Positions 23,348 to 62,982 are shown, numbered from the stretch's first letter. The stretch: 64,000 bases of DNA from Onchocerca volvulus (GCA_000499405.2 HG738138.1:2170001-2234000), one strand, 5' to 3'. Notes: generated by a model not told the origin, from the sequence alone. Numbers and translations: made by a program.

Positions 23348-26300
23348 CCATTGTTGTTGTTGCTGTTGCTGTTGTTGTTGTTGTTTCCGTTGTAATAGTA
23401 TCATCCGCAGTTGTAACCATTGCTTCTTCGGCTGATAATGTTGTTGTTGATAATGATGATAATAATGTTGAAGATAAAACTTCTATATTTTCTGAATTTT
23501 GTTCATTATCTGATAACGATATTGGCATTACAAATTCGGTCGTTGTTAACAACGTTGATGAAAGCACTGAAGTTTGTGTTGTGTCATTTATACTTGTAGT
23601 AAATGGCATTACCGTATTATACCTAAAATATTTCAATAAGTTAGAATTTTTAAAATTAAGTTAAATTTTAGTGAAAAATCAAAGATACAAACAATCTAGC
23701 AATAATAATTTTTTGCTTTCTTATACTCAATCACATCTTATAAAATTTCAAAATTTTTGTTCCAAGATTTTAAGCATACTTGATACATATTCAAAGATAT
23801 TCCTAAGAAAAAAAAAAACGAACTTTTTTTTTGTTTAATTAAATAAAAATTTCGATAAATTTAAATTAGGTGAAATCAATAATGATACTTACACTGGTTG
23901 ATGAGTAATTTCACTACTTGCATAAGTGAATGATGATAGTGCTTCGGTGGTACTACTACTACTATCAGTAATTATCGTGCTTGTGATACGGTTTTCAGGA
24001 ATCAATACAGTAGTGCGTGAATTTATAAACATAGTGCTACTAGTTGAATCCATAAATGTAATTTTGGCTTCATTGATAGGTGCAAATTTCGTGCTTTCGT
24101 GCTTTTCTAAATTTTAAAATTATTCATAAATATTTTAAATTTTGTGCCAAAATTTATTCATGCTAACAATGTCTTGTTGAAATCATTTATGTTTCAATTG
24201 AATTTTTTCAACTAAAAAATAAGAAAAAATAAATAAATAATGGAAATTGAAAGACAATGAAAAAAAAGTGATGGAAGAAAAAGATGTAAAATTAAAAAGG
24301 CTCGATCATTATTTCAAGTTTCTTACTCATAAAACTTATTTTAATTTAACAAAGTTTTCCTAACAATTGGAAATCATTAGGTATAATTTTTATCATTCTA
24401 AGAAAAATTCAAAATCATTCATAAATCATTTCTATCAAATCTTTAATAGAAAAAAAAAATTGAAAAAAAGCTTAAAATATGGGAAGTAATATTTTTTTCT
24501 TCTAATTCATAAATATTTACGTTTTATTTCATTCACTGTAACATCACTATGAGTATTTCCTTTTTGAATTGTTGTTGTTATTTTATCCAATATTTCGGCC
24601 CCAAATATTTCCGGGATTTCTGAAGTTACAGTACTCATTGGTACTGATGTAGTTTCTGATGATACTGTACTTGGTTCGATTGATGTGCCATCTAATATTG
24701 TCGAGAATTGTTCGGAATTTTCGCTACTGCTAATCTCTTCTGGCATCGCAATTTTTTTATCATCCATAGTAGAAATATGAATTTTTAATTCTAAATTTGT
24801 TGAACTGATTGAATGATCAGTAGTAGTAGTAGTAGTAGTACTTATATTTTCATCGTATTGACCAATTGTATTATCAGATTTCAATTCAACAATTTCAGTA
24901 GCAATTGTTGTAATTGTTGTAGTAGGAGTAGGAATGGTAGTAGTAGTAGTAGTAGTACTAGTAGTACTAGTAGTAGTAGAAATAGTAGTAGTATCAGTGA
25001 TAAAAGTAGACTCTGCTATTGTTGTTGATTTTGATCTTATTGTCGAAGTACTAACATTAGTAGTATCATTAATCGATTTTATTTGATCAGTAACAGACTT
25101 TTGTTGCATGGATAAATCATTACTGATTTTTGATAATTGATGTTGTTTGGTTGCATTAGCTAATGCCGAAAATAGTGCACGTGCTGATGCGATCATTTCA
25201 AAATTATCATCTGCGCTATCACTGAAACATTCAAACATGCATCATGCAAAATGCAAAATGGTACAAAATGGTGCAAACGATCTCAAACTAACATGCAAAA
25301 AAGAAAAAAAAAAGGAAAGAAATATCAATCAATGATTTGTCCTGACATAAATTTATTTATTTTGCTTCAATTTATATATTTTGATTAAAATGATTGCATG
25401 CCACGACAAATAGACGAAAAAAAAAATTAACGAAAAAGAAAACTATTTTGAAATGTGTAACAATTTTTAAATTATAATAGTGCTATTTCATTCAAGTAAT
25501 TTAATTTAATTACTTGCATATTAATTGATTAGGTGATAATTTCAAAATGATAACTTACCTTTTAATGCTTGAAATATGATTCGTATTAATTTCATCTAAT
25601 GGACAACGAGCTTGATAGGTAAGATCATCAGGTGTTATAAAATACAATGGTTCAACATCATCTGTTGATATAACTATTTCCAGTACCATTTCGTTTCCCT
25701 AAAATTAAGAATAATACAAACATTCTTGGATAATTTCTTAAATGAACTCTTTAGGAATAAAATTCAAATAATTGAATATCAAATATTGATAATAAATAAC
25801 AAATGCATGTTATTAGTTTTCATATTTTCATATTCATGTTCCAATTTTATAAATAGAATATTCTATTTTTCATTCTTTTCCTATCACATAATTTATCTTT
25901 TCGTGCTTATTTAACGAAACAAAAATTTTATCTTTATTGTTATGTGAAACTTTCGAACGTTACAATTACCTTATAACGTATGCTATCACTACAATTCTTG
26001 GAAATTGTTGGTGATGGAAAGAAATATTCAAATTCCATTTCTTCCTTAGGCTCAATGCGACAAGTGAAAAAGTCGTAAAGGCCGTACATGGCACCTGTAT
26101 ATGGATACTTCGAGATGACCTTCACCTGTATTCCATCATCTTTGCACTCGTAATCAAATGTGAATGAATCTGCAACTAAACTATGAATTTTTTTATTCTC
26201 ATATTTCAAAAACAGTTTAAATTAAAATTGAAGAAAAAAAAATTGGCATGTTGTTATGCAATTTAATTTGTTATTATTAGCAAAAAAATTTTGATTAATC

Positions 26301-28340
26301 AAAATTTAAAAAAGAAAAAAAAACTAAATGTTCAAATTGAAGAATATGGTTTCCTTTGAAATTTTTTTCGGTACTTATAAATTATTGCAATTAATTAAAT
26401 CAATTAGAAAGAAAAAAAAAACCAACTATTAGTGCAACTATTTTCGTAATAATCGATTCGATAATTGGGATTATTGTTAATTTTGATATGTGACGGTTTG
26501 CTAAGTTGATTATGCTGTGATAAGAGGCAATCACCATTCGTACGATTGTATGATACACTACGACATGCATAATTTGCTGCATCCAAGCATGCACTTAAGC
26601 AATCTTCAAGAGTTTTAGTCCTTATCACTTCACGAACTTCACGAAGATCCATGTAACGATCCGCTAAGTATGTAAATGCATAATCGCCCGAACAGCTTTT
26701 ATTTGCTAAAATAAATTATTCCTTATTCAAAAAAATGAAAAATTAAAAAAAAGGGTTATTAAATATATTTGAAAAAAAAAAAATATTAAAAAATTTTGAT
26801 TATAAGTTTGCTATTTTTCTTTTCTATAATATTTTATCGATATTCAAATATAAATATTTCCTTTTTTTTTTCTTGCATTCATTTTTCTTTTTTCGGTCAA
26901 AATAAAAAGGTCATCAAAAACATTCTTTATAAGTCATCAAACCAAACAATAATTTAAAATTCTAAATTATTGTATGGCATTTTGAATATTTTATTGGAAT
27001 TGATCGCATTATAATAGTCTTTTTTTTTTGTTGATACGGAATGAATGACCTATTTTTGCCGTAATGGAACAATGATCATTTAACCTTGAAATATCTTGTT
27101 ACATTTATTCCTTCAACCACAATAATATATTTGTTTTTTTTTTTTTTTTTTTTTAAACTGATCAATTTCATTTCTGATTAAATGTGATTTGATAAATGCT
27201 TAAATTAAAATCTGAAGTGAAACGAAATATTTCGACCAAAAATGGGATTTGTTATCAGACAATTAAGTAATTGAATGAAATAAAGGGCAAAATTTTTTGA
27301 AATAAAAAATGTTAAAAAAAAAAAAAATTGAGAAAAACATTGAAAATAATAGAAATTTCGATGAAAGAATCATTACAAATATTTGAATAAAATTAAAAAA
27401 TCAAATAATTGAATATTTACATTGAACACAATATTCCCAATAAAATGAATATCGATCGTCAGCTTCAAAAAAGCTTTCGCTATGTTGTAATTGATCAGCT
27501 TGATATAATTGACAATGTTGCGAATATTGTAGTAATCCTTGACGATGATTGAATCTGCATATTTCTATTATTTAATTATAAATTAATTTTTTTTATAATT
27601 AATTTTTGGATTAGAACAAACTGAAAGCAAGAATTCACTTAACATTGTCATATTTATATCTAAAGTTAACTTCCTCATTTACAAAATTTTACTCTTCCTA
27701 GATTCAAAATTTTGATTTATTTGATAAAATAAACTTGCATTTTTTTAAAATATAAATATTATGCTAAAGTATTAGTAAATTCAGTCAATAAGTTTTTAAA
27801 TGTTAGAAAAAAAAAATTACCAACAATCAACAAATTTTTGACTAATTGAATAAGCAAATTTTTTAAATAGTTGAAAAAATTATTGATAAATAGCAAAGTT
27901 TAAGTAGTTGAATATGCGAAATTTTTAAAAACAGTTTTGAAAAAAAATTACCAATGATAAGCGAAGAAGTTTGATAAATAATTTAATAAACAAAATATTC
28001 AAATAATTATCAATTGATTAGCAAAATTTAACTAATTGAATAAGCAAATTTTTAAGTAGTTAAAAAAATTATCAATGATTAACAGAGTTTAGTTTGTTTG
28101 GAAATGCAAATTTTTAAATGCTTAAAAGAAATTATCAGTGATTGATCAAAGCTTAATTAGTTAATTGAAAGACTAACCCGGAACACTGTATTTCATTATC
28201 ACTTTTTACAGGATCTTCATCATTTGCACAAGCACCTTTACAGGTATGAAATGAATATGGTCCTTCAATTTTTGCTCCAAACATTATTTTAACTCGTTGC
28301 CATCTTACATATATTGGATTACATTTCATTTGAGTTAATA
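21509..28340 (-). CDS. PAN-PAN-ZP extracellular matrix protein, NOAH/NompA-like (first exon not found)
   Basis: Twelve exons in transcription order: 28178-28340, 27421-27554, 26427-26705, 25970-26175, 25559-25698, 24521-25221, 23893-24106, 23002-23622, 22548-22705, 22194-22435, 21887-22067, 21509-21624 (TAA); about 1050 codons, phases continuous. PAN/apple 1 spans the first two exons (HTCKGACANDED, QHCQLYQADQL). PAN 2 is in the third (TLEDCLSACLDAANYACRSV). ZP-N follows (DYECKDDGIQVKVISKYPYT). About 510 residues of mostly Thr/Ser-rich sequence come next, then ZP-C (IFDIFHNGQPVEAVVVGSKI, QYSCLVRICPFAPCP). A furin-type site RIKRQ follows, and the protein ends about 80 residues later without a membrane helix. 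PAN+ZP architecture is known from NOAH-1/2 and NompA; LET-653 is the alternative. Likely a secreted apical or cuticle matrix component. The donor after 26427 (GTTGGT) is the weakest junction, and signal peptide and start are upstream and unknown. Confidence 0.88.
23002..25221 (-). repeat. Thr-codon trinucleotide repeats in the mucin-like insert
   Basis: On the plus strand these are imperfect TTG/TGT arrays (about 23160-23400) and TAG/GTA arrays (about 24815-24990); on the coding strand they read as runs of ACA/ACT/ACC Thr codons. Because they preserve the frame, they are coding microsatellites and probably length-variable. They also create long antisense open frames, such as 23035-23664 on the plus strand, which are not genes. 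Confidence 0.85.
27828..28160 (-). repeat. degenerate tandem repeat of about 65-75 bases in an intron
   Basis: Four to five diverged copies of a unit containing AACTAATTGAATAAGCAAAT, then a T-run, TAGTTGAAAAAATTATC and ATTGATTAGCAAA-like text, in the intron between the first two recognised PAN exons. No function evident. Confidence 0.6.
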
Positions 28341-31300
28341 CTAAAAAAATTTTTTAAAAATAATAAAAAATTATGGCTTGAAATTCTTAAAAATAATTAA
28401 TAAATTAAGAATTCTTAATTAATAAATAGTCATTAATTAAATATCATTACTTGAAAGAAAAAAAAAAGACAACTAAAACAGTTATTGAAATTTCCGCCAA
28501 AATACGCTTGAAATGAAGTAAAATTTTGATAAATTCATTTAATAGACTAATCAGTACATTTTTTTTACAATTTTCTTAATTTAAAAAAAAAAATTTGCAT
28601 GGCGTTCAATTTCAATTAAAAAAAGCATTTTCTTATTTTCTTAAATTTCAAAAAGTATTCGTAATGTGTGTGGAATTTTGATAACGAAAAAACCGGAAAT
28701 TTTCGTAACTTCAAACTTCAAAATTTTTATTATCCAAAATTTGATCAAAATTATCAATACTTCGAAAAAGTTCTCAAAGATTTCTTCCTTAAATCATGAA
28801 ACTTTGATATGTTTTCGTAGGATTTCGCATAGTTTATAGTAAACTGAATTTGAAATTCATTTTAAAAAGAATGACGAAGAAAAAAAATTTAACCGGATGG
28901 TATAAATAAATAAATCATCCATAATTCGTAAAACATATGCATCCAGCTGAAAATAGCTCTTGCGATAAGCAGATGATATGATAAGTTATTTGTCAATATA
29001 CGTTTTACAATAAACATTTCGAAAGAAAAAAAAAAAAAAGAAACACAAATACACTTTATCCAGAGGAAAAATTGCAATGATAAATTTCTTGATTTTTTTT
29101 TTTTTTTTTAATTATTCAAACTTAATAAAGCAATCAAAAATTGTAGAATTAAAAATTTTATAAATTTTGCTAAATATTCAAACGATAGAAGGAAGATATA
29201 AAATCAAAAAATGGCTAATAAAATTTGAAATCACATTTTCTTTTTTCTTTTTTTTTGAAGAGTTATTTTTTTTTTTTTTTTTTCAGAAAGGTTATATTAT
29301 GATACTGGAAAAATTGGTTAAATGAAAACATTTACATGATAAGACTGTAAACGTTTGGTAAATTAGGAAAGAGAAATTTTAATTAAAAATTCGGAAGAAA
29401 AAAAAAAGAGGAAAACGATAAAAATCGGCAATTTTGACCAAAATTAATATAGTATGAATAGCAATTTGCCATGGTAACGCAAAAAGCTAAAGATAAACGG
29501 GAAAAAATGTAGTAGTAAAAACAAAAAAAAAAAAGAAAGATTGGAAAACGAATTTAAAAATGAGCGAAACATTTATTTTATTTATTGCACTCAAAAATAG
29601 TATAATTTTTTAAAAATAAAATGCTTCAAAAAAAAAAGGGGAAAGAGAGAAGGAAAGGAAGCGGAATTCAATAATTTTCATAATTTTAAATTACTGGAAA
29701 TAATATTTGAAAACTTTCGATGTCATTTTTAAATATTTCATATTAATCTATCTATCAGCTACATATTTGTCACTTTGAAATTTTGCAGAAAATGCTCAAA
29801 ATTAAATAAATTATTTAAATGTTTCATTTTTAAATATTCCGCTTTTCATAGTTTAATTTTTTTATTAACTTTACAAAAATCGTTTAAATTCTTATTATCA
29901 TAAGTTAATCAATAATAAATCATATAATAAATGTAAATTTATGCTTGCAGCAAGATAAATTAATAAAATTCATTGTGTTAAAGAATTTTTTAATTCAAAT
30001 TATCTAATATTGCTCTCTTTTTCTTTCTTTCTTTTTTTTTTTTTTTTTTTTAGAATATTGAAATTTAGTCCAAAAATAAAAAATTATCATTGTTCCGAAG
30101 GGAAAGTTTTGGAAAGCAATAAAATATTTAAAAATATAACTTCCGTTTGAATATTAACATGTGTCGTACTAGTTCAACTTTTTAATCATAAGCAATTAGG
30201 TCAATTAAAGTTATGAATTTTCGTTAGCTTTCATTCGTCTTTAAAAAAGTTTATTTTCTAACCTGAGGTAAAATCAAATTTTTATGTTTCAAAAAAAAAA
30301 AAAAAAAAAAGGTATAAAAGGGCTAAAATAAAAAGGTATAAAAGGGCTAAAATTTGTTCGAAGAAATGAATAAATGGAATGGAATGGATTGATGGCTAAA
30401 AGAAATATAAATTGGGTGACACCCTTGACATATTTTAGGGAGCATTTTCTACTTGAATTTAAAAAAATTCAATGCTTCTAAAGAGTAATACTCGACTTCT
30501 TTTTTTTCCGCTTTTTTATTTTTAACGTTCCTTTTTTTTCTTTTTTCTTTCCTTTTTTTTTTCTTTTTTTTTTTTTTTAAGCTTCTAACTGTTTTCATTT
30601 CTTCGAACACTTGACCTCCGTTCTTATGCATGAGGTCAACTGACCATTTCCTCCAAAGTTGCCCATTTTTTTCTTTTTCTTACCCATAAAAGTTTCATAA
30701 AAATATTTTCCAACGAATCAATTTATACTTTTACGTGAAATTGGCACGTAAGTGAAGAGAAAAATGCGTGAACTATCAGTTTGTAAAATTGATTAGCATC
30801 GGTAAAACGTTCTAAATTTTTTTAAATAATAAAGAAAAAAAGAGTTATCATTTCTTTTTTTTTTTCTTTCGTCTTTAATTAAAATTTTTCAATATGAATT
30901 AAATTTTTAATTAATTTCAAATTTAATGAAAAAAACGTTTCATAATTAAATTTCGAAAAAATTCAAGTAAATCTTCTTAATAAATACTATATATGTTAGA
31001 CCAAATATAATTCGTTATAAAGAATCAAAACATTTGGCAAAATTAGCAATGTATTGAAGTGTTATTTCAAATTTCGGTGAGAAAATATTTCGAATTTTAG
31101 GAAAATTGTTGAAATAAGAAAAAAAATTTCTCTCTTTTCTCAAGAACAAGCAAATTTAAATTTAAAAAAGGAAAAAAAACTGAACAATAATAAATTAGTG
31201 AAAAATAAATTCGTACATCATTTGAAAATATTTTTTAGCTACGAAAATGCTACAAATAGATCAATTGTGATAATTAATGAAAAAGTAAAAATTGTTGCAA

Positions 31301-31356
31301 TAAATTTTATCGTCTTTTTAATCAAAAATATAGTGTTAAAAGTTTCCTAATTTTGC

Positions 31357-31390
<34 letters not shown>

Positions 31391-34300
31391 AGCCTTCATT
31401 ATGCTCATTTTTTATTCCTTTCTATATTTTCCAGTTTATGCAATAATTTTAATTTAAATTTCTAATTTCTGATATTTCTTCCTTATAAATTATCAGGTAA
31501 TTTTTTGATATATTTAAGTAATTTTTCTCTATAATTATCACAAAAAGAATTCATTTATTTTAACTGATCCTACACGTGTAAGATGAAACAGTCTTCACGT
31601 AAACTTAAATTTTAAATGCCGTCAATTTCACGTTAGAAATTTTTTTTTTCTTTTAACAACGAAAAATTTTCAGAATTAATTAATTAATTATCAAGATGCG
31701 GAAGTTTTTTAATCAAATAATTAAAGACACACAAATATATATACATTTGAAATTTTTTTAAAGTTAATGGATTAATAAAAGAATAAAATATGATTAAGAC
31801 TGATATTGTTAAAAAAAAAATAATGATCAATTACTGCGAGATGAAAATTTTCCAATCAAAGAAATACAGTGACACAATACATATTTAAAATTTTTTTGTG
31901 ATAATGAATTAATTAAAGAAATAAAAATATGAAATCGAATTGAAATTATTGAAGAGCATTTTGGGCAAAAGGTGAAAAGGTGAGGACCAATGGATAATTA
32001 TTACTACAACAATTACTGCAACAATCGGGCTCATATCATCTCTTATCAAGCATGTTTACGTATGTATCTACCTGTCCACAGGTGTATGTGTATCATTGGG
32101 TGTGTCACTTGAGGCAAGGGACCTTGACATCTATTCGATGTCATCCAGTCGATTTTCCAATCCTATCTATGGCAATCATTTTCTGCAAATGATTCATATG
32201 TCGTACATAATACAAATATCTTCGATATGTATATACAATCTATAAAATTTACCATTCTAATAAGTAATAAAAGTGACCGTAAAAATGACCCCAAAATGAC
32301 CATTCATTGATAGATAGCCTAACTGAATCATAATGACATATAATTATAATTACCCGAATAAATTTAATAATTTGTAACATTTTCAAAATCAACAATAACT
32401 CCCAGTCAACTATGCAATCCAAAAATTTTTATTCAGGACAAATATGATTCAAATTTTAGCGCAAATGATGATACCTTGCATATTATGCATATTTTCAGTT
32501 TAATATTGCTTTAAATTTGAAATTCATTTTCATCTAAACGAATCCTTAAAATTCAATAATCCATTATGTAATAAATCATTCATTTCAATTACATTTCAAA
32601 TACATCAATTAATTACATATGAATGAATTTAATTATGGCAAATAGAGAATGCAAATAACTTTTTTCCTTCCTTTTTATTCGTTTTTTTTTTTTTTGGGAC
32701 AATTATATTTTTATTAAACTGGATAAAACTTTTTTAAAAATTCACATTTTAATCGTTGAATCATGCAATAAGATACACATGAATTATTGCATTTCCTATG
32801 CAATAAAATACATTTAATTTCTGATTTTTATTCCTTTCTTTTTTTTTTTATTCGAAATTAAGATCGAAACTTTTTTTCCCTTTTTAATTTTATAATTGTC
32901 TTTTTAAAAAAGAAATTTTTTTTTCATTTTTTCCTATAAATTTAGAGTTTGAGAAAGAGAAAAAAAAAAAAAAAAAAAAGAAAAACATCCATTTATCGCA
33001 TATCATATAAAATATGCGAGAATAATTTTCCCGATAATTGCCATTTCTTCAATTTCTCATTTTCAATTGCCGTGTTTTCTTCGAACCCCATTTTTTGCTT
33101 TCTTATTTTGTTGCATTTCACAAACCATATTTGTATTTCAAAAATTTTTTTTTTTTTTTTTTTGAAATATATTTAAATGTCGATTTCCTGAAATACCTTA
33201 TTTTCTTATTTTTTAAAATAACAAGTAATAATAGCTTTTTATTTCACTCACCAATTATTACAATTATTATTATCATCGTCATTTATTTGTTATCAATCAG
33301 AAAAGAAGAAAAGAAAAATGAAAAAAAAAAAGCGTTCAAAAAAAATATTGGGATTTCCGTTTTCTTGTGAATTATTATTTTGGCTTTTCCTCCTATATCT
33401 GAAATTATCCGATAAAAGTTTGCATTAAAATGATTTTAAATTGATTTTTCAAAAATAAGGGAATTGAAAAAAAAAAAAAAAAACCAAATCACAAATTAAA
33501 CAATGCCATCGATTCTCAACACTTCATGAATGTCATTTTTTCAAATTAAGAATGACAATTTAAAGCATTAAATTCAGCATGACGCAACTGTTGCGACCTT
33601 TTTTTCATTAAGGCATGATTCCGTATCGGTAACAGTTATGTATATGTATATATATATGAATTTTGTGGAAGGATTTTACGTTTGTCAATCATTTAACTAA
33701 TTTTATTTGATTAATATGTTAATTAGGACTAAGTAGCATGACTAGCTTTTAATTAATGTGTTAATCGAACAAAATTAAACTCTACATTATAGAATTAGTA
33801 TGCTTATTTATCAATAAATCGAGAAACTATGAAAAAATTGATTTTACTTTAAACAAAACATAAAATTGCAATGGAATTATAATCTAAAATAAGTCAACAT
33901 TTTTGACAAATTATAAGAAGAGAAATTATTCATTTCCAAAACAATAGTATATCATGCAGTTTGATTAAAAGTATTTAATTGAAAATATTTCGTAAAATTA
34001 CTGAATTACTTTTTTTCGTCTTTTGGCAAAAAAAAAAAAAAAAAAAAAGGGAAGACGAAAATTAAAATTACATTTTGAATAATTTCTCATATAATTGGAT
34101 AGTTTAAGTAAAGGAAATTAAAATGTCATTTATTGTTTTGCAATTTAATTTTTTTTACAAAATTTAAGATTGAATACAAATTTAATATCATCAATTTTTA
34201 TCAAGCATAATTACAATGATGAGATAATAAGACTTATAAAAAATGTTTAATTATCATTTTTCATAAACTTAATTTTATTGCCATTCAGTTTTAATAATTT

Positions 34301-35095
34301 CTCTCGCCCTCTTTTATTATCTAAAATTTGGATAAATCAAAATTGAAAACATTCGAGTAATTTTTAAAAAAGAATAAAATAATAAATATTTATTATCTAT
34401 ATTCGAGGAAAATAAAATTTCCTTATTTCATTTCTTTTTCATTTTTATTTAATCGATAAAATTAAGCTCAGAAATGTCATGCATATTTCAAAGAAATTTT
34501 GTACATTTTTATAATCATTTCCGACAAAAAATACAATTCTAATTATGAAATCAAGAAAAAAATTATCAATTTATTGATAACAATGAGAAAAAAAAATTAA
34601 TGAATTTCATTGATGATAGAAAAAGTGTGGACAATGGAGAAAAGGAATGAGGGAAAAAAAGTTTTCAGATAAATTAAAATAAATTCAAAATAGTATAATA
34701 ACAAACATTTTTTCTAAAATTATTCAACAATTTCAAATATTATTTAAAAAATGATTTTCAATTTCTTCATTGTTAATATTTGATATTATTATTACTATTT
34801 TTGTTAAATATATTATAATTAAAAGATACTACGATTTCATACATATATAAATTGTCATATAAACAAATAAATATGCAATAAAGTAGCAGCAATCGAAAAT
34901 ACACAAAAATCTTTAGTTATAAAAAAAACAAATCTTCTAAAAAAAAAAAAAAATTGGAGAGATCTTTGTTCAAAACAAATGAAAAAAAGAAACAACATAA
35001 TTAAGGAAATTAAATTTTTTTTTTTTTTTTTTCAAAAACAAATGATAGGAATGAAAAAAAAAAAGACGAAATTTTATTTCGTCAAATTTCTTTCA
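28341..35095. other. non-coding stretch upstream of the PAN-ZP gene and downstream of tpa-1
   Basis: 6.7 kb rich in poly-A/poly-T. It must contain the promoter, and perhaps the signal-peptide exon, of the PAN-ZP gene and the 3' UTR of tpa-1. No exon could be proved. Only about 31.97-32.25 kb has normal complexity, with mixed base use and few homopolymers, and stands out as a possible regulatory or exonic island. Confidence 0.45.
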
Positions 35096-60446
<25,351 letters not shown>

Positions 60447-61103
60447 TTTAGAATTGTTGAAAATTTTCAATCAATAGCAGGTGATCAATAATCAACACAT
60501 CAATATACCGAAAAAAATAAATAAATCATTATATTTTGCACCAAGTATAAAATACGCATTAATTAATCCCCAAGCTATTACATTCTTTTTTTTTTTTCCC
60601 AAAATTTTCATTTTAGAATTTTTTTTTAAGATTTTATTTCGTTTGAAAAATTTAAATTTAATTTGAAATGTTGAATTTTTCTTTAAAATTTATTCTATTC
60701 TTTTCATTTCTTTTTTCCTCTATTTTTTTTCATTCAAATTGCCTACATGTTAGCAATAGAGAGCTCACGTTTTCATTTTTCGCTTTTTTTTTTTTCCCTG
60801 CAAATTATATTTTGACAAATATACTTAACTTCTTCATGCTAAATCAAATTATTCGATGATTTAACCAAAAATGAGAGCTAATTTGAATTTGACGTGTTAG
60901 TAATTTTTTGCATAATAATGATTGCTGAAAAATAGCGATCAACAAAAAGCAATTTGATTATTTTTTTCGCAAATTATTTTTATCAATTTTTAGAAGATGA
61001 ATACTGGAAGTGTTAAAAAATTTTTTTTAAATATAGTATTATATTAATAACGTTTCTTTTTCAACTTCTTGATCCGAATAATTTGCAAATATTATTTGTT
61101 TTC

Positions 61104-61134
<31 letters not shown>

Positions 61135-61987
61135 AAAAAAAGTTGAAATAATGGTTCTCTTCTATCGGTCGGTTTTTCATTAATTCTCCCTTTCAGCAAC
61201 ATAACTTATTTGAAACTTCTCAATAAAGCATTAAATAACGAGTAATTTTCAAATTTATTAAAAATTAAAAGCTTAATTTCGGATTTTAGTTCAATCAAAA
61301 AATTTTTTCATTTGTAAAAAAAAAAAAAAAAAGAGAAAACGTTCGCATAGAAGTTCACAAAAACAATTATTTGCTATAATTTAAAATTAAAGAAAAAAAA
61401 ATTGTGGGAAAAAAAGGCGAAAATAGAAATTCAACAATGAAAATATTAAAAAACTAAAAATATAGAGTGATGATGTGAATGTCAGTGCTTTTTTTTTGTT
61501 TCTTATTTTCAAAAACTTTTCCTCAAGATGTAATTTAAGATATTCGTCGTACTCTAATGCACAAACAAACTTCCAAGAATAGACATTCTCAAAAAGTCTC
61601 GAAATATCGCAAATGAATGGTTGTAACTTTCATAAATGATTGGTCTTAAATGATACCTTATTTTTTATTTTTATAACTAATTAATTTCTGTAAATAATCA
61701 ATCTTAAATGAATCCTAAATAAAAATTATTTGACAATAAAAAGTAAGGAATAGATTCATTAATACAAGATAAGTAATTTGTTAATGCAAGATAATTTTAT
61801 GCTATTATTCGATACTATTATATTTGTTAGTCAAAATCTTAACAAGAAATCAGAAATATTTATTATTATTCTAATAAATTTTCTATCATATTTGATTAAC
61901 TCATCGTGTTCAAAAAAAAAAAAACATAAACATTTTCCATCAAATATATTGGCAAAAATGAAATATTTGCCAAATGATAAATATTTA

Positions 61988-62018
<31 letters not shown>

Positions 62019-62578
62019 GATTTGCAATTAACTTCTTGACAAATAACAGAAAGTTAAGATATCTCAATTAACAATAATTGAAAACAAGAAATAAAAGAAA
62101 ACAAATATATATATATATATTCGAATTTTTTTTTTATCTCTCTCTCGCTTACTCTTCATTTTTTTTTTTTTTTTTTTGTTTTTTTTTAAGAACTTTTCGA
62201 TAATTGATACATCATTATGAAGGATGAGAAAATAAAATTGAAGAAAATTTAGAAGTGCATGCAAGAGAGCAATATGTAAATAACAAAGATGCTCAATTAT
62301 AAATTTGAGAAAGAAAAGAAAAGTTTTTTTTTTTTTTTCAAAAAAAATTAAAAGCTGTAAGCATTAGTTGATAGCCGCATATTTTCTCTATCATAATTCA
62401 TGTTAAATTTCTCTTTTTTTTTCATTCATATTTGCACATTTGAAAATTTACTCATCTTTTCTTTATTCTTTCTTTTTTTTTCCTTTTCATCTAACTAATG
62501 TATGCAATAAAAAATAATTATAATAATTAATACTATTCTTGCTATTATTATGCCCTATTAATCCCAATAATGACAGTA

Positions 62579-62705
<127 letters not shown>

Positions 62706-62883
62706 AATGTTACGATATTGTTTGGTTGCTTTTATTATTATTATTGTTGTCACTGTCACTACTACTACTATTACTACTACGTTAATCACAATGATAATAA
62801 CATTAATTAATATTATCTAATACTACTATTATTATTATTATCACTGTTATTGCTACTGCTACCATTGGTATTGCTGATATTAC

Positions 62884-62982
62884 CTGCCAGAAAACTAATC
62901 TATGCTTTTTGGAAGTTTTAGACTGATCACTTGCATCATTATAATCCGAACTGCTATCAAGCAAAATTATTTTTAATCGTAG
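62884..62982 (-). other. candidate alternative 5' exon of tpa-1 or exon of an upstream gene
   Basis: On the minus strand, an AG (GTTAG) is followed by 33 open codons reading LLDSSSDYNDASDQSKTSKK and HRLVFWQ, then CAG/GTAATA. It ends in phase 0, which would fit the 47372 acceptor of tpa-1. The composition is coding-like, but there is no in-frame ATG, so it would need a further upstream exon. It could equally belong to a gene beyond the right edge. Confidence 0.3.

Noticed and set aside
23035..23664. 209-codon plus-strand open frame rich in Val
   Set aside because: It is the exact antisense of the Thr-repeat exon of the PAN-ZP gene (TTG/GTT repeats read as Val codons). Splice phases support only the minus strand.
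28889..29077. Minus-strand open frame starting MQFFLWIKCICVSFFFF
   Set aside because: Hydrophobicity is due to a poly-T tract, and no suitable donor or phase links it to the PAN exons.
31980..32034. Minus-strand ATG followed by MSPIVAVIVVVIIIHW, a possible signal peptide for the PAN-ZP gene
   Set aside because: The hydrophobic run comes from a GTA/GTT-like simple repeat. No donor in the right phase (phase 1) exists before the next in-frame stop; the only GT (GTCCTC) is weak and out of phase with exon 28178-28340.
33600..33660. Possible tRNA or small RNA gene in the 28-35 kb spacer
   Set aside because: No cloverleaf with A/B-box sequences could be read here or elsewhere in the window.
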